Shown here: positions 52,800 to 60,979 of the stretch, piece after piece
Layout: each line of letters begins with the position of its first letter
How positions within the stretch are numbered: the stretch's first letter is position 1
IMG/VR virus record: IMGVR_UViG_3300028666_000033
Location: 1-64,000 of that record
Length of the DNA: 64,000 nt
DNA from: a virus
Strand: one strand, 5' to 3'
Made by a program: the position numbers and the translations under genes
The notes under the pieces: model-generated
What the model was told of the DNA's origin: nothing
The model's database searches: none
The model's input: only the letters and a program-made list of their open reading frames with translations

Positions 52800-53251
52800 G
52801 ATTCGTCCTTTACTACATAAATAGTCCGCTGATCTTCCCAGACCACGCGGCAACTGAACGGACCTATAGTCATAAATCCACCGAACTTGTGGGTTTCAAA
52901 CGAGTCTGCCAAAAGCTCTTTAGCAACCCCCACAATTTCTTTATTCCCCCACATATACTGATAAGTGATCATGTTGTTCGTCATGTCTTTCTCACGAACG
53001 ACTGTAATAACGCCTGTATCTGTCGGTCTCGGATACGACCTTATCAGTTCATCGATCTTCTTATAACCAGCGTCGGATAAGCCGCGCAGGAATTTCTGCG
53101 TTCCGATGGATCTTGTCCATACATAGGGACTATCTAGCAATTCAGTATATTCGGCATCAGTGATGACCTGAACGAAATTATCATTCGGGTGTTTCCCAGC
53201 CCTCTCTAGCCAGGGCAGTATTCTGAGCAGGTCGAGATCACTTAGGGGCAT
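52796..53251 (-). CDS. Hypothetical protein, 151 aa
   Basis: Soluble, mixed alpha/beta. Helix LSDLDLLRILPWLERAGK near the start, then a charged centre. Linked to both neighbours by GTGA and TAATG overlaps. Unrecognised. Confidence 0.6.
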   Translation of the reverse strand: MPLSDLDLLRILPWLERAGKHPNDNFVQVITDAEYTELLDSPYVWTRSIGTQKFLRGLSDAGYKKIDELIRSYPRPTDTGVITVVREKDMTNNMITYQYMWGNKEIVGVAKELLADSFETHKFGGFMTIGPFSCRVVWEDQRTIYVVKDES

Positions 53252-53769
53252 TATTTTCTCTTCTTTCTGGACTTCCGTTCAAAATCGCCAGTTTCAATGA
53301 GAGCAAGCACTTCGCTGCGTCTGACATAAGTCGAGTGATAAATGCGACCAGTCTGTTTGTATCTGGCAGCGATAACATTTGGATTGAAATAACTATGCAA
53401 ATATTCATATTCTATAAGTCGAGCGACTTTGCGCAGTTGCAAATTCCCTGCCGATCCCCAGAACAACCGGGCAGCCTGACTGGGCGTGAGCGCTTCTTCG
53501 CTGTACAACTTCCACTGCGCCCAAGCAACCTTACGTCCACCTTTTGTCTCCCATAACCACGGGGAGATTTTGAGCGCAGGGAATGGACACAGCGCTTTGA
53601 CCACATGCTTGACTGCATCCTCCAGAACCGATGGTTCTGCCGTGCATTCTTCTACAATGTCGATGTATTTTTGCTTGCAATGCTTCTGGCAAAGTTCAGT
53701 GAGCGATGCAGTCCAGACATTCTTAGCCTGCTTGCGAACCCTTTTAAGGACTACGGGATCAACGTTCAT
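53251..53769 (-). CDS. Hypothetical basic protein, 172 aa
   Basis: Helical, strongly basic, with cysteines in the N-half (LCQKHCKQKYIDIVEEC) and a Lys/Arg tail (RKSRKKRK). Could bind nucleic acid. Overlaps the next gene by 11 bases. Not recognised. Confidence 0.6.
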   Translation of the reverse strand: MNVDPVVLKRVRKQAKNVWTASLTELCQKHCKQKYIDIVEECTAEPSVLEDAVKHVVKALCPFPALKISPWLWETKGGRKVAWAQWKLYSEEALTPSQAARLFWGSAGNLQLRKVARLIEYEYLHSYFNPNVIAARYKQTGRIYHSTYVRRSEVLALIETGDFERKSRKKRK

Positions 53770-54055
53770 AGGATTCCAGCCTTTTGATAAGCGCTGACAG
53801 GTCTCGGCCTTCTATTTCCCAGTAACGGAAGAAGTCGGCATGGAAGAAAATCTCTTTCGTCATTTCTGCTATCAGGAGAAAGCCACCAGCGCCAGCATCA
53901 TTCGCAAAAAACTGTTTCATCCGCGCCTGCACGTCTGCGGCAATGTCTGTTGCTGAGGATGCGTTTATAGTGACAGTGAGTTTCGACTCGCGCATTTCAC
54001 GCGGAGTGATTGTGCCTTCAGGCCAGCTTTCAGAATGTCCGTTTACATTGATCAT
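53759..54055 (-). CDS. Hypothetical protein, about 98 aa
   Basis: ATG at 54055 lies one base after the upstream stop; in-frame ATGs at 54067 and 54073 are alternatives. Beta-strand N-terminus (KLTVTINASSATDIA), then a helical C-half (LSALIKRLESYE). No family recognised. Confidence 0.55.
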   Translation of the reverse strand: MINVNGHSESWPEGTITPREMRESKLTVTINASSATDIAADVQARMKQFFANDAGAGGFLLIAEMTKEIFFHADFFRYWEIEGRDLSALIKRLESYER

Positions 54056-54056
54056 T

Positions 54057-54203
54057 TTACGGCTCATTGTCATCCCAATCTTCTGGTTTCTCCGCAGTCC
54101 ACAACGGCGTTTTCTCCTTCGGTGGCGCTGAGGGATAAGGGACCGTGCGAAAGTGATTGCGCAGCTCTGGATAGTTGCGTCGGTGCGCCATCTTCTTTCT
54201 CAT
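54057..54203 (-). CDS. Small hypothetical protein, 48 aa
   Basis: ATG at 54203 overlaps the upstream TGA (ATGA). Basic N-terminus (MRKKMAHRRNYPELRNHF), Pro-rich middle, acidic C-terminus (EDWDDNEP). Supported by the overlap and tight packing between genes. Confidence 0.55.
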   Translation of the reverse strand: MRKKMAHRRNYPELRNHFRTVPYPSAPPKEKTPLWTAEKPEDWDDNEP

Positions 54204-54502
54204 CTTTTTGGTTTTGTAGTGTCGTTTGACCATATCTTCAGCCCTTCGTACATAGCTCTGGCCTGCGCAATGCCCGCCTCTGGCAATACACCTGCTTCAA
54301 ATGCTCTGAATGAACCGACTGGAATGCGAAGCGTACCAACGATGAGTTCCACATGATTCCACCAGAGACTGTGTGTAGCAGTATCCATTTTCTCAGTGAT
54401 CTGTATCTGGGCATCTTCGAGATTGATCACCGTGATTAGAGGATGCTCATTGTTCTCCCATGCCGTTTTTGTCCATAACTGCCAGATGTCACTCAGGTTC
54501 AT
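54200..54502 (-). CDS. Hypothetical protein, 100 aa
   Basis: Starts in an ATGA overlap with the small membrane gene upstream. The C-terminal part has EAGVLPEAGIAQARAMYEG, helical and basic at the end. No known family. Confidence 0.58.
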   Translation of the reverse strand: MNLSDIWQLWTKTAWENNEHPLITVINLEDAQIQITEKMDTATHSLWWNHVELIVGTLRIPVGSFRAFEAGVLPEAGIAQARAMYEGLKIWSNDTTKPKR

Positions 54503-54636
54503 TGTGGTTTAATCCGACTGATCACTGCACGAATAGCAGACTTCCCGCCCTCAAACGCTCCGATGAGCCACACGCGATAGCCAATTATTACAACCGCAGC
54601 GATAATTAGCGGGATGTAAATGCATAGGTCGCTCAT
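54499..54636 (-). CDS. Small membrane protein, 45 aa
   Basis: ATGA overlaps at both ends. One clear hydrophobic span, CIYIPLIIAAVVIIGYRVWL, then a basic tail (AIRAVISRIKPQ). A single-pass inner membrane peptide. Function unknown. Confidence 0.6.
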   Translation of the reverse strand: MSDLCIYIPLIIAAVVIIGYRVWLIGAFEGGKSAIRAVISRIKPQ

Positions 54637-55088
54637 TGAGTAGCCTTCCATTTACCGAAACGCATCATCAATGCATCGACCAGTTGGTACAGATCGAAGA
54701 AAACATACTGAAGATATCTCTCTGCTGAGATTTCCAGATTGCGCCGTCGGTAGAACTGGCTACCGGCACCAACAATTAACTTCCCAGACTTCCAGTACAA
54801 ACCCGCCTCAAAAAAGCTGATCGGCGCTTTCGATGAGGATGGCAACCACATAAAGATAAGGTCAGCCTTCTCCAGTGCGTCCAGTTCCCAGTGAATTTGC
54901 CCGTCTAGCGTATCTGGCGTGAATGCTGCTCGACGGGGATTGATCAGCACCAGATCGTCGTAGTCCTTCAATGTCTCAATAACTTTTGCCTGCCAGTCTT
55001 CGGCAGCACCCATATCAATTGCGCCTGCCAGAAAGACGCGATAACCAGGAACATCGACAGACTCAGGGGCAGTAATTACAGTGGTCAC
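54633..55088 (-). CDS. Nucleoside 2-deoxyribosyltransferase-like protein
   Basis: 151 residues of the Nuc_deoxyrib_tr type. VFLAGAIDMGAAEDW starts the Rossmann-like fold, followed by LINPRRAAF, DLIFMWLPSS and PISFFEAGLYW, where Glu (FFEAG) is in the place of the catalytic residue. It could swap bases on deoxynucleosides or hydrolyse N-glycosidic bonds, and thus remodel host nucleotides or make modified ones. GTG start in GTGA. Family good, reaction uncertain. Confidence 0.8.
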   Translation of the reverse strand: MTTVITAPESVDVPGYRVFLAGAIDMGAAEDWQAKVIETLKDYDDLVLINPRRAAFTPDTLDGQIHWELDALEKADLIFMWLPSSSKAPISFFEAGLYWKSGKLIVGAGSQFYRRRNLEISAERYLQYVFFDLYQLVDALMMRFGKWKATQ

Positions 55089-55522
55089 AGGTCAATCTTT
55101 CTGGCATTCACAATCGCTCTGAAGAAACGCTGTCGCATCTCTTCTTCGGAAAGTTCTTCAATCTTCTCAATCTCCGGCGGACCAACGGTCACTGCCCCGT
55201 CTTTCAGGGTAACAGTATTGACAACCGTCTTGTCCTCATACTCGCCACCGCAATGCACTTTGAGTGAGAGAGAAGGGCACGCTGCGCCCAATTTGAGCAA
55301 CGTTTTAGCCACACTCTCTACGGTATAATTGCGCTCAGCCAGATTGCCACGCGCATTGATCTTCGCAGCAGGCCAGTCGCCCAGACCGCCAAGCCCATCG
55401 GTTACAGACAGACAGTGGAAATGCTTGTAGTCTTCGCCTGGATCGCACTCATGGCGAAGATCGCGCACCTCGGATTCGGCACAATCCCCGATAATTTGAA
55501 CAGACATCCAATCGCCCATCAT
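55085..55522 (-). CDS. Hypothetical protein, 145 aa
   Basis: Acidic, with Cys residues in VQIIGDCAESEVRDLRHECD and a helix-rich C-terminus (ELSEEEMRQRFFRAI). AAGGAGTAG precedes ATG. Sits between the RNA ligase and deoxyribosyltransferase genes. Function unknown. Confidence 0.6.
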   Translation of the reverse strand: MMGDWMSVQIIGDCAESEVRDLRHECDPGEDYKHFHCLSVTDGLGGLGDWPAAKINARGNLAERNYTVESVAKTLLKLGAACPSLSLKVHCGGEYEDKTVVNTVTLKDGAVTVGPPEIEKIEELSEEEMRQRFFRAIVNARKIDL

Positions 55523-56155
55523 CTACTCCTTCACCGGCCACGGCAAACCAAAGTCTCGGCGCTTGATCTTCGCCATTCTGCCATCGGGATGATGCCAGAC
55601 AATGCCTTCGATGGCATGGGGAATTTCGAGGTCCCTATCCCACAGCGCATCATGCGCCACAAAGCTACCTCTTGAAAGATAGGCGATCAGCCCGATGTAA
55701 TCACGCGGAGCATCGAGCAATTGAGTCTCGCCATGCCGATAGAGACCATGCGTGTGAAGCCGATAGATGTTCCCCTGCACCTTTGGTCCCACCAGTTCGT
55801 AAGTGCCATCGAGAATTGGACGATCCGTCATTTTCGTCCAGCCCTCATAGTTCTCCATTGCTTCCCGATGCCACTTATCTTCAGGACCATCAGTAACTCG
55901 CACCCAACCGGGAACATCCCCCGTTACAGGATCGGGACCCTGCGCAGGAATAAAGTCTTTCGGGACAGGTCTGCCATTTTTGAGTTCATAACGCTTGAAC
56001 ATAACGCCGTTCTGGATGAGGCAGCATGTGCCATCCGTTTTCTCTGTGGCAACGCCTTCGCCTGCTAGCACCCACTCGCAGCCTGCTGCAACCTCGTCAC
56101 GAACCTGACGATCAGTCTCGTAATTCCGCTCAAAGAGCGTTGGAATTTTCTTCAT
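55523..56155 (-). CDS. RNA ligase-like nucleotidyltransferase (DUF5565 type)
   Basis: 210 residues. Motif I is ATEKTDGTCC with Lys39 as the adenylated residue (KxDG), followed by FKRYELKNG. A DGTYELVGPKVQGN motif is followed by EGIVWHHPDGRMAKIKRRDFGLPWP (given in parts: EGIVWHH is motif IV, MAKIKRRDF is motif V). It would seal RNA or nicked nucleic acid, perhaps repairing tRNA cut by host defences. Short length suits the phage-encoded RNA ligase group. Confidence 0.82.
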   Translation of the reverse strand: MKKIPTLFERNYETDRQVRDEVAAGCEWVLAGEGVATEKTDGTCCLIQNGVMFKRYELKNGRPVPKDFIPAQGPDPVTGDVPGWVRVTDGPEDKWHREAMENYEGWTKMTDRPILDGTYELVGPKVQGNIYRLHTHGLYRHGETQLLDAPRDYIGLIAYLSRGSFVAHDALWDRDLEIPHAIEGIVWHHPDGRMAKIKRRDFGLPWPVKE

Positions 56156-56859
56156 TTCGCATACCTACCATACCCAGTATCTCCACCAGGCCACGCGCTG
56201 GGCAACTGCGGATTAACAATGCCGTTCTCCAGCAGCCACGCCATCGACCTGTACTGAATCTCGACCATTGCGGCAGGAAACACATTGGCCCGCTCGAATA
56301 CAGTGTGCCCCACGGAATCATGTCGCGTTTCGCCCATGCCAGTGCCAAGATCGGCAGTCCGACTCATGTCACCAGTCAGACTTTTCACAGTCATTTCAGA
56401 CCGAAAGGCGCTGTCCATAACAGATTGACCAGATGCCCTTGAGTACGAGGCTGAAGCACGGTAAACAGGCGCTTTCTCAGTGAAGATCGCCACGCCGATC
56501 ACGCCAACATTTTCTGCACTGCCCGTGGCCTGCGCAGCAATGGAAGACGCTGGGTCGGAGAACACAAAATCACGGGTTGTATTGTCATCGATGCGCCAGC
56601 CGTGATTTGTCCATTCTCCGGTGATGATCATGCCCTTATTACTGAGCAAAGCTAACTGGTCCCGCAGCACATCCCGACCATCCACGCTTTCCAACACTTC
56701 GATGCGTCCACTTACCCGATGGCGCACCACAATGGCGTAGGCTTTGCCCGGTTCTCCAGCAATCCAGTTCCGCCCGTTCTTCTCGTAGATGGGCAGCGGC
56801 AGACCATCTACTGCAATGGCAATATCGACACCGCCTGGTAACACAATCAAGTTTCTCAA
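56152..56859 (-). CDS. Conserved hypothetical protein of a bacterial family
   Basis: 235 residues; TTG start at 56859 with GGAGG at good spacing. It shows LPIYEKNGRNWIAGEPGKAY, RIEVLESVDGRDVL and NVGVIGVAIFTEKA, a pattern I associate with a conserved bacterial family of unknown function. The C-half is different: it resembles an adhesin-like or repeat region. A host-derived gene in phage is possible. Confidence 0.65.
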   Translation of the reverse strand: MRNLIVLPGGVDIAIAVDGLPLPIYEKNGRNWIAGEPGKAYAIVVRHRVSGRIEVLESVDGRDVLRDQLALLSNKGMIITGEWTNHGWRIDDNTTRDFVFSDPASSIAAQATGSAENVGVIGVAIFTEKAPVYRASASYSRASGQSVMDSAFRSEMTVKSLTGDMSRTADLGTGMGETRHDSVGHTVFERANVFPAAMVEIQYRSMAWLLENGIVNPQLPSAWPGGDTGYGRYAK

Positions 56860-56868
56860 TTCAGCCTC

Positions 56869-57624
56869 CTATTCGTTATCGTACCGATGATGTTTGTTGT
56901 GTAGTTCAGCGAGCTTGTCCATCCAGACTTTGGCTGGAACACTCTCGTAACACACCTTGCATAGAAAATCAGGCGGATCGCCTTCCTGCACTTGAATGAG
57001 ATCCACCGTGCGCTTTTCATGACACAGATTGCAGGTGAAGGTGTCCAACCCCTGCTCCGCGCATACATCGCAGATATAGCCATCCTTCGAGACTGACCAT
57101 GCGCCAACCTTGTGGATGCCAGCACGCGCCATCTGCGCTTTCTGGTCAAGTTTATTCCACACAGGCCAATGTCCATGCCATTCGCTCAGCATCGGCATCA
57201 TCGGATTGCCACAGATGGGACATTTCTTTATCTCTAGCGCAAAATCCATGTAGATTTTGCTGCCAGACTCGTTAGGCTTCAGGTTATGTGGCGTGAACTC
57301 TGCAATGTCGATCTTCAAGTCTTCTCGATGGCGCACTCCTTCATAGATCAAATTCTTCAACTGTCCCTTCAGGTCGCCAAGTTCAGGCTCAGTCGAGAAG
57401 CCCGTAAAGTGCGACAGATACAGGACAACTCTCGATGGATAACTAACCGTGTTGGCTATCACTTCTGAGATTTTTCGAGTAAGTTCTATATCCACATCGC
57501 TTTTGAAGGCCAGGATAGTCTCCTTATCGCTCAGAGAGATAATCGTCAACTCATCGGAGTTCACAATGCTGGGCGACTCTAGCGCCGTCACTGGCAGTTG
57601 CACATTGATAGATTTAACGGTCAT
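56869..57624 (-). CDS. Hypothetical protein with three zinc-ribbon pairs
   Basis: Start at 57624 (MTVKSINVQLP). The N-terminal 120 residues are alpha/beta (VVLYLSHFTGFS), then cysteine pairs CPICGNPM, CDVCAEQG, CNLCHEK and CKVCYE form ribbons. It looks like a nucleic-acid or protein-binding factor; no family named. Confidence 0.65.
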   Translation of the reverse strand: MTVKSINVQLPVTALESPSIVNSDELTIISLSDKETILAFKSDVDIELTRKISEVIANTVSYPSRVVLYLSHFTGFSTEPELGDLKGQLKNLIYEGVRHREDLKIDIAEFTPHNLKPNESGSKIYMDFALEIKKCPICGNPMMPMLSEWHGHWPVWNKLDQKAQMARAGIHKVGAWSVSKDGYICDVCAEQGLDTFTCNLCHEKRTVDLIQVQEGDPPDFLCKVCYESVPAKVWMDKLAELHNKHHRYDNE

Positions 57625-57844
57625 GAGGATCACGCTTCATTTCTACCAGTCCACCTGGCGCATCCTTGCCGTCCCACGTCTTTGTGTGATCTACCCTGTC
57701 GCGCATGATATAACTGCCATCGGGCAGGAGCGTCACCGTATAATGTTTGTGGCATTCTGAGCAGAACACATCGAAACTGTCAGCATTGTCACCAAAAACC
57801 CATCGACCCCTGTGACCTGCTGGACACTTAAGATTAATTTCCAT
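57614..57844 (-). CDS. Small zinc-binding protein, 76 aa
   Basis: Cys/His-rich N-terminus: LKCPAGHRGRW then VFCSECHKHYT. Overlaps the previous gene by 11 bases and the next start slightly. Role unknown. Confidence 0.6.
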   Translation of the reverse strand: MEINLKCPAGHRGRWVFGDNADSFDVFCSECHKHYTVTLLPDGSYIMRDRVDHTKTWDGKDAPGGLVEMKRDPHDR

Positions 57845-58022
57845 TTTTCACCTCGGCCTGTGGGGGCAGCGCTGCGATCAACGTTGTGCGTATCCAGTCG
57901 GCAGCCGTGCCCTTCTCGGTCAGCTTCTGGTAATAGGTCCACAGCAATTTTTGCTGGGCATTATCCATGTCCAGCGTTACTGGCTGAAGGCGCTGCACAT
58001 TGACCAGTTTTTTACGTGACAT
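57834..58022 (-). CDS. Hypothetical protein, 62 aa
   Basis: ATG at 58022 lies one base after the preceding stop. Helical, basic (MSRKKLVNVQRL), with LLWTYYQKLTEKGTAADWIR in the centre. RHH- or helix-like DNA binding is possible but not shown. Confidence 0.55.
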   Translation of the reverse strand: MSRKKLVNVQRLQPVTLDMDNAQQKLLWTYYQKLTEKGTAADWIRTTLIAALPPQAEVKNGN

Positions 58023-58023
58023 G

Positions 58024-58230
58024 TTACTCAGATTCTGGAGTAATTTGATACCAGGCGATTGAATTGCTCCGCACAACTAGAACCCCCAGCGCTCCTGTTA
58101 CACGCAGAATATCCGCGTCCTCGGAGAATTCACCCTCAAACTCTTCTCGCCCCTCGTCACTAACCGAGTGCATTTCCAATAGCTGCCCATCGTGCAGCTT
58201 AATCTTTATTGTAAATGTCGGGTTTTCCAT
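58024..58230 (-). CDS. Hypothetical protein, 68 aa
   Basis: AAGGGG precedes ATG. Acidic, beta-rich (FTIKIKLHDGQLLEM, then GVLVVRSNSIAWYQI). Small, soluble, unrecognised. Confidence 0.58.
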   Translation of the reverse strand: MENPTFTIKIKLHDGQLLEMHSVSDEGREEFEGEFSEDADILRVTGALGVLVVRSNSIAWYQITPESE

Positions 58231-58231
58231 G

Positions 58232-58519
58232 TTATTCCCCTTTTCTCATTTTATCTGCCACGTCTTTTGAAGATGTGACCACGCGGGCTGTAGATCCACG
58301 CTGAATAAGCGCACCAATGGCAGCATCGAAAGCTGAAGCAAAAGAAGTGTGATGCTCAATATCCCGTCCAGCCTCCAGAATGTGCCAGAGGCCATCCTTG
58401 CCTTCCAGCATCACCAGCGCATGGGCGTGCAATCGTCTGTTGAGAATCTTTACCGCCTCGCGCATATGAGTGCCGTCGGCAAGCATTCCACGAATAATTT
58501 CTTCAGTTGATTCGTTCAT
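58232..58519 (-). CDS. Hypothetical protein, 95 aa
   Basis: ATG in ATGA with the ThyX stop. Compact alpha/beta protein with MREAVKILNRRLHAHALVML and a C-terminal Lys/Arg region. It might help the nucleotide pathway; unknown. Confidence 0.58.
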   Translation of the reverse strand: MNESTEEIIRGMLADGTHMREAVKILNRRLHAHALVMLEGKDGLWHILEAGRDIEHHTSFASAFDAAIGALIQRGSTARVVTSSKDVADKMRKGE

Positions 58520-59283
58520 TTTATTTCCTCAAATGCTTCGGCAGTCCAGGGGAGGACCACTTTGAAAAAGTTATCGTAAATCACCTGAGCATAGACGCGA
58601 ATTTCATACTGGGCATCGCTGGCCATGCGCAAGCGCAGGAAGTTCATCAGATTGTGAGCATCGATCTTAATCACGCCCGTGTAGTAGACTGCAAATCCGG
58701 GCAGGAACAACCGTGCAATCTCCCGTGCCACGCCCTTCTTCAGCGCTGCCTCATACAACTCATACGAGTGCGCGTAGTGGGCAATAAGGGCTGCTGTGGT
58801 CTCATTGCCCACAGCCTCGTCCAGTTCGCCTTCACTGGCCTGTTTGTTGTTCTTAGCCTGCTGCCGCCAGACATCCGGCACATAGAAGTCGTTTTCCTCA
58901 AAGGGGGTATAGCGGCCCGATTGCAGGTTAATATTAAAAGTCCGGTGTCGGACCAGTTGCCACCATGTTACCAGTGGGGCACGCAGCCTGAACTTGAACT
59001 CGACCATCTCAAAGGGACTGGTGTGATGATTGCGCAGCAGGTAGAAGAGTAACTTCTTGTCGGACTCTGCGCCCTTGCTCTGTCCGAGGAAGGAAACGCG
59101 AGCTGCATTGACAATGGCGAGATCATTGCCCATGACAGATTGCAGTTCCACGAAGCCTTTGTCGAGCACAGGAATAGTATTGCCGATAGGAGCCTGCGCT
59201 TTGGGATGTCGTTCACGCAATTCTTCCCATAAATTGTTATCTATCAACTCGTCATCAGTTAATTTGTCGTTACCCTTTTGCAT
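58516..59283 (-). CDS. thyX: Flavin-dependent thymidylate synthase ThyX
   Basis: Makes dTMP from dUMP using FAD, NADPH and methylene-tetrahydrofolate. 255 residues, normal for ThyX. The signature RHRTFNINLQSGRY starts near residue 112, and the FAD/substrate regions FLLRNHHTSPFEMVEFKF-like and IDAHNLMNFLRLRM are present (here YLLRNHHTSPFEM). The N-terminal about 40 residues are an extension. Supplies thymidine for phage DNA synthesis. ATG after AGGTGTGGG, overlapping the upstream gene. Confidence 0.95.
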   Translation of the reverse strand: MQKGNDKLTDDELIDNNLWEELRERHPKAQAPIGNTIPVLDKGFVELQSVMGNDLAIVNAARVSFLGQSKGAESDKKLLFYLLRNHHTSPFEMVEFKFRLRAPLVTWWQLVRHRTFNINLQSGRYTPFEENDFYVPDVWRQQAKNNKQASEGELDEAVGNETTAALIAHYAHSYELYEAALKKGVAREIARLFLPGFAVYYTGVIKIDAHNLMNFLRLRMASDAQYEIRVYAQVIYDNFFKVVLPWTAEAFEEIK

Positions 59284-59473
59284 CCCACACCTTTGCTCTC
59301 AAGTCTTTGATATAAGCCTGCGCCCACAACGGCAATTCCGACATTTTGCCTATAAGCGCTCCGTCCACAAACAGTATATTTTCGTCTTCAATGTAGGCTG
59401 TACGTTCATGCTTTAGTCGATCATACTCGGATAGAGCACGCACTTCGTCTATCAAGTCCTGCATTTTACTCAT
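59270..59473 (-). CDS. Small helical protein, copy 1 of a paralogue pair
   Basis: 67 residues with MSKMQDLIDEVRALSEYDRL and LPLWAQAYIKDLRAKVWDA, almost the same layout as the gene at 59693. A conserved helix-loop-helix. Function unknown; pairs with ThyX by overlap. Confidence 0.62.
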   Translation of the reverse strand: MSKMQDLIDEVRALSEYDRLKHERTAYIEDENILFVDGALIGKMSELPLWAQAYIKDLRAKVWDAKG

Positions 59474-59703
59474 CGATCTCCGCCATTCTTTTTCTTCTCC
59501 TTATCCTCATCTCCTGGACCTGGACCAGCGCCCGCGATAATCCCAAATCCCACAATAGCAATGAAAACAGCCAAGACAGCGATAAGCACTTTCTCTGGAT
59601 CTAAAAACAAAGAAAAGAACAGGAAAGCGGCAAAGTGCATTGCGATTAGTCCTACGAGTACTTGTTTGTCCTCGGCATCCATTTTTATAAACTTATCTAT
59701 CAT
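59470..59703 (-). CDS. Two-span membrane protein, 77 aa
   Basis: Two hydrophobic segments (VLVGLIAMHFAAFLFFSLFL and VLIAVLAVFIAIVGFGIIAG) with a charged C-terminus rich in Gly/Asp/Lys. It lies between the two paralogous small genes. It may be a small inner-membrane or holin-like factor. Confidence 0.62.
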   Translation of the reverse strand: MIDKFIKMDAEDKQVLVGLIAMHFAAFLFFSLFLDPEKVLIAVLAVFIAIVGFGIIAGAGPGPGDEDKEKKKNGGDR

Positions 59704-59899
59704 TTCTTGCGTCCCATAATTTGGCTCTCATGTCCTTGATGTAAGCCTGCGCCCATAGTGGCAAGTCCGCCAATTTACCGACAATAGCGCCTGTGAGGCA
59801 TATAAAATCATCGTTAATATAGGCTTCGCGTTCACGCGCCAGCCGATCCCTTTCGGCAAGGTCCTTTATCTCATCGATGGCATCCTGTAGGGTGCTCAT
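59693..59899 (-). CDS. Small helical protein, copy 2 of a paralogue pair
   Basis: 68 residues; MSTLQDAIDEIKDLAERDRL and LPLWAQAYIKDMRAKLWDA match the gene at 59270 closely. Start shares TAATG with the upstream stop. The pair flanks a membrane protein gene. Confidence 0.62.
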   Translation of the reverse strand: MSTLQDAIDEIKDLAERDRLAREREAYINDDFICLTGAIVGKLADLPLWAQAYIKDMRAKLWDARNDR

Positions 59900-60339
59900 T
59901 ACTGATCTTCGCCCATATAGTTGTCCATCAATCGTTCGACTTTTCCCTTTAATTTCACATTATCGGCTTCTAGGGCTTCAATCCGTCGGAGCGCAGCCAC
60001 CAGATTGGCGACCAGAAACACACCCCAGTGATTATTGGTATCCAACGTCGCAGGAAGATCAGGCAACTTGTAGCCATAATCGGTAGAGAGCACGTATAGG
60101 GGCGATGAGGTGAGGCGATTCAGATTGTCGAGTGCTTTCGCTACCAGTTGGTCATCAGCCTTACGGGATAGGTCGGAGAGGATTACGCGCGCTTTCACTG
60201 TTTGTTGCACGCGAAACTCGAACTCTTCCATCGATGCTGACATTTCCCATAGCTGGTTGATGGTAGACAGATACAGGATGGCACTCATATCGTGCGCGGA
60301 GGCATAATTCATTGCTTCGATTGGAGCAGGAGATTGCAT
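59899..60339 (-). CDS. Hypothetical protein, 146 aa
   Basis: Starts after GAGGTAACAA. Helical, ending in a coiled coil (RRIEALEADNVKLKGKVERL). It may oligomerise through that end. Preceded by a structured leader. Function unknown. Confidence 0.62.
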   Translation of the reverse strand: MQSPAPIEAMNYASAHDMSAILYLSTINQLWEMSASMEEFEFRVQQTVKARVILSDLSRKADDQLVAKALDNLNRLTSSPLYVLSTDYGYKLPDLPATLDTNNHWGVFLVANLVAALRRIEALEADNVKLKGKVERLMDNYMGEDQ

Positions 60340-60516
60340 TTGTTACCTCGTAATAGCGCAGGTCATGGTAAATCCGGCTTTTGTCTGCTAAGTTAAAAGG
60401 GGCATGACCTACGCCACGATCTATCCTATCAGAACTCCTGTTCGGAGTGCATTGAGGTTACGTTAAGGTTTCATGCGTTGCGCATGTATTATTCATGCAT
60501 TGGATACATAGCGAAG
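60340..60516 (-). promoter_or_regulatory. Non-coding leader with inverted repeats
   Basis: No gene seen. GCGCAGGTCATG (60356-60367) and CATGACCTACGC (60403-60414) form a 12-bp inverted repeat with one mismatch, giving a large hairpin just before the next ribosome-binding site. Short hairpins ACTCC/GGAGT, ATGCG/CGCAT and ATAGC/GCTAT lie further upstream. Probably a terminator for the upstream gene plus a regulated 5' leader. Confidence 0.4.
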
Positions 60517-60711
60517 CTATTTCAAAAAACGCGCAAGCATATTGGCGACTTGCCCCAGCAGCCCGACCACAACAAGATCGATTCCGATAATAGCCAATAA
60601 CATAGCTGGGAAGGGTAGCGGATGAAATATAATCAAAACAAACACACAGCCTGCATCGAACAGTGAGAGCGAAAGTAGAAAGTGCCCAGTTAAGCGTGTG
60701 TCGTCATCCAT
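60517..60711 (-). CDS. Two-span membrane protein, 64 aa
   Basis: Start at 60711 (ATGGATGA overlap with the preceding stop). Two TM segments, FLLSLSLFDAGCVFVLIIF and MLLAIIGIDLVVVGLLGQV, with short loops. Possible small holin-like protein; no family known. Confidence 0.58.
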   Translation of the reverse strand: MDDDTRLTGHFLLSLSLFDAGCVFVLIIFHPLPFPAMLLAIIGIDLVVVGLLGQVANMLARFLK

Positions 60712-60979
60712 TTTGAATTCCATGTAATATTCGTGCAAGACGTTCCCGAAACTCATTAAAATTCTCAGGGCTGGCATCGATGCCCAGATTTTGCAGTGCA
60801 AGGTCGATGATTTTCTGCTGCCGCTCGATCTCATCGGCAGCCTCCACCATAAACCGCGCAGTGAGAGGCAGGCGTTGATCAGCGTTTTTCTCTGCCATCA
60901 ATCGCAGGTTGTTGAGCAGGATATCCTGACTCACCTGAAGGTCTTTCATGGTCTGGGCATCTGCGTTACTTATTGTCAT
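60704..60979 (-). CDS. Hypothetical protein, 91 aa
   Basis: Helical, with a coiled-coil-like region (EAADEIERQQKIIDLALQNLG). Overlaps the next membrane gene by 14 bases. No motif known. Confidence 0.6.
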   Translation of the reverse strand: MTISNADAQTMKDLQVSQDILLNNLRLMAEKNADQRLPLTARFMVEAADEIERQQKIIDLALQNLGIDASPENFNEFRERLARILHGIQNG

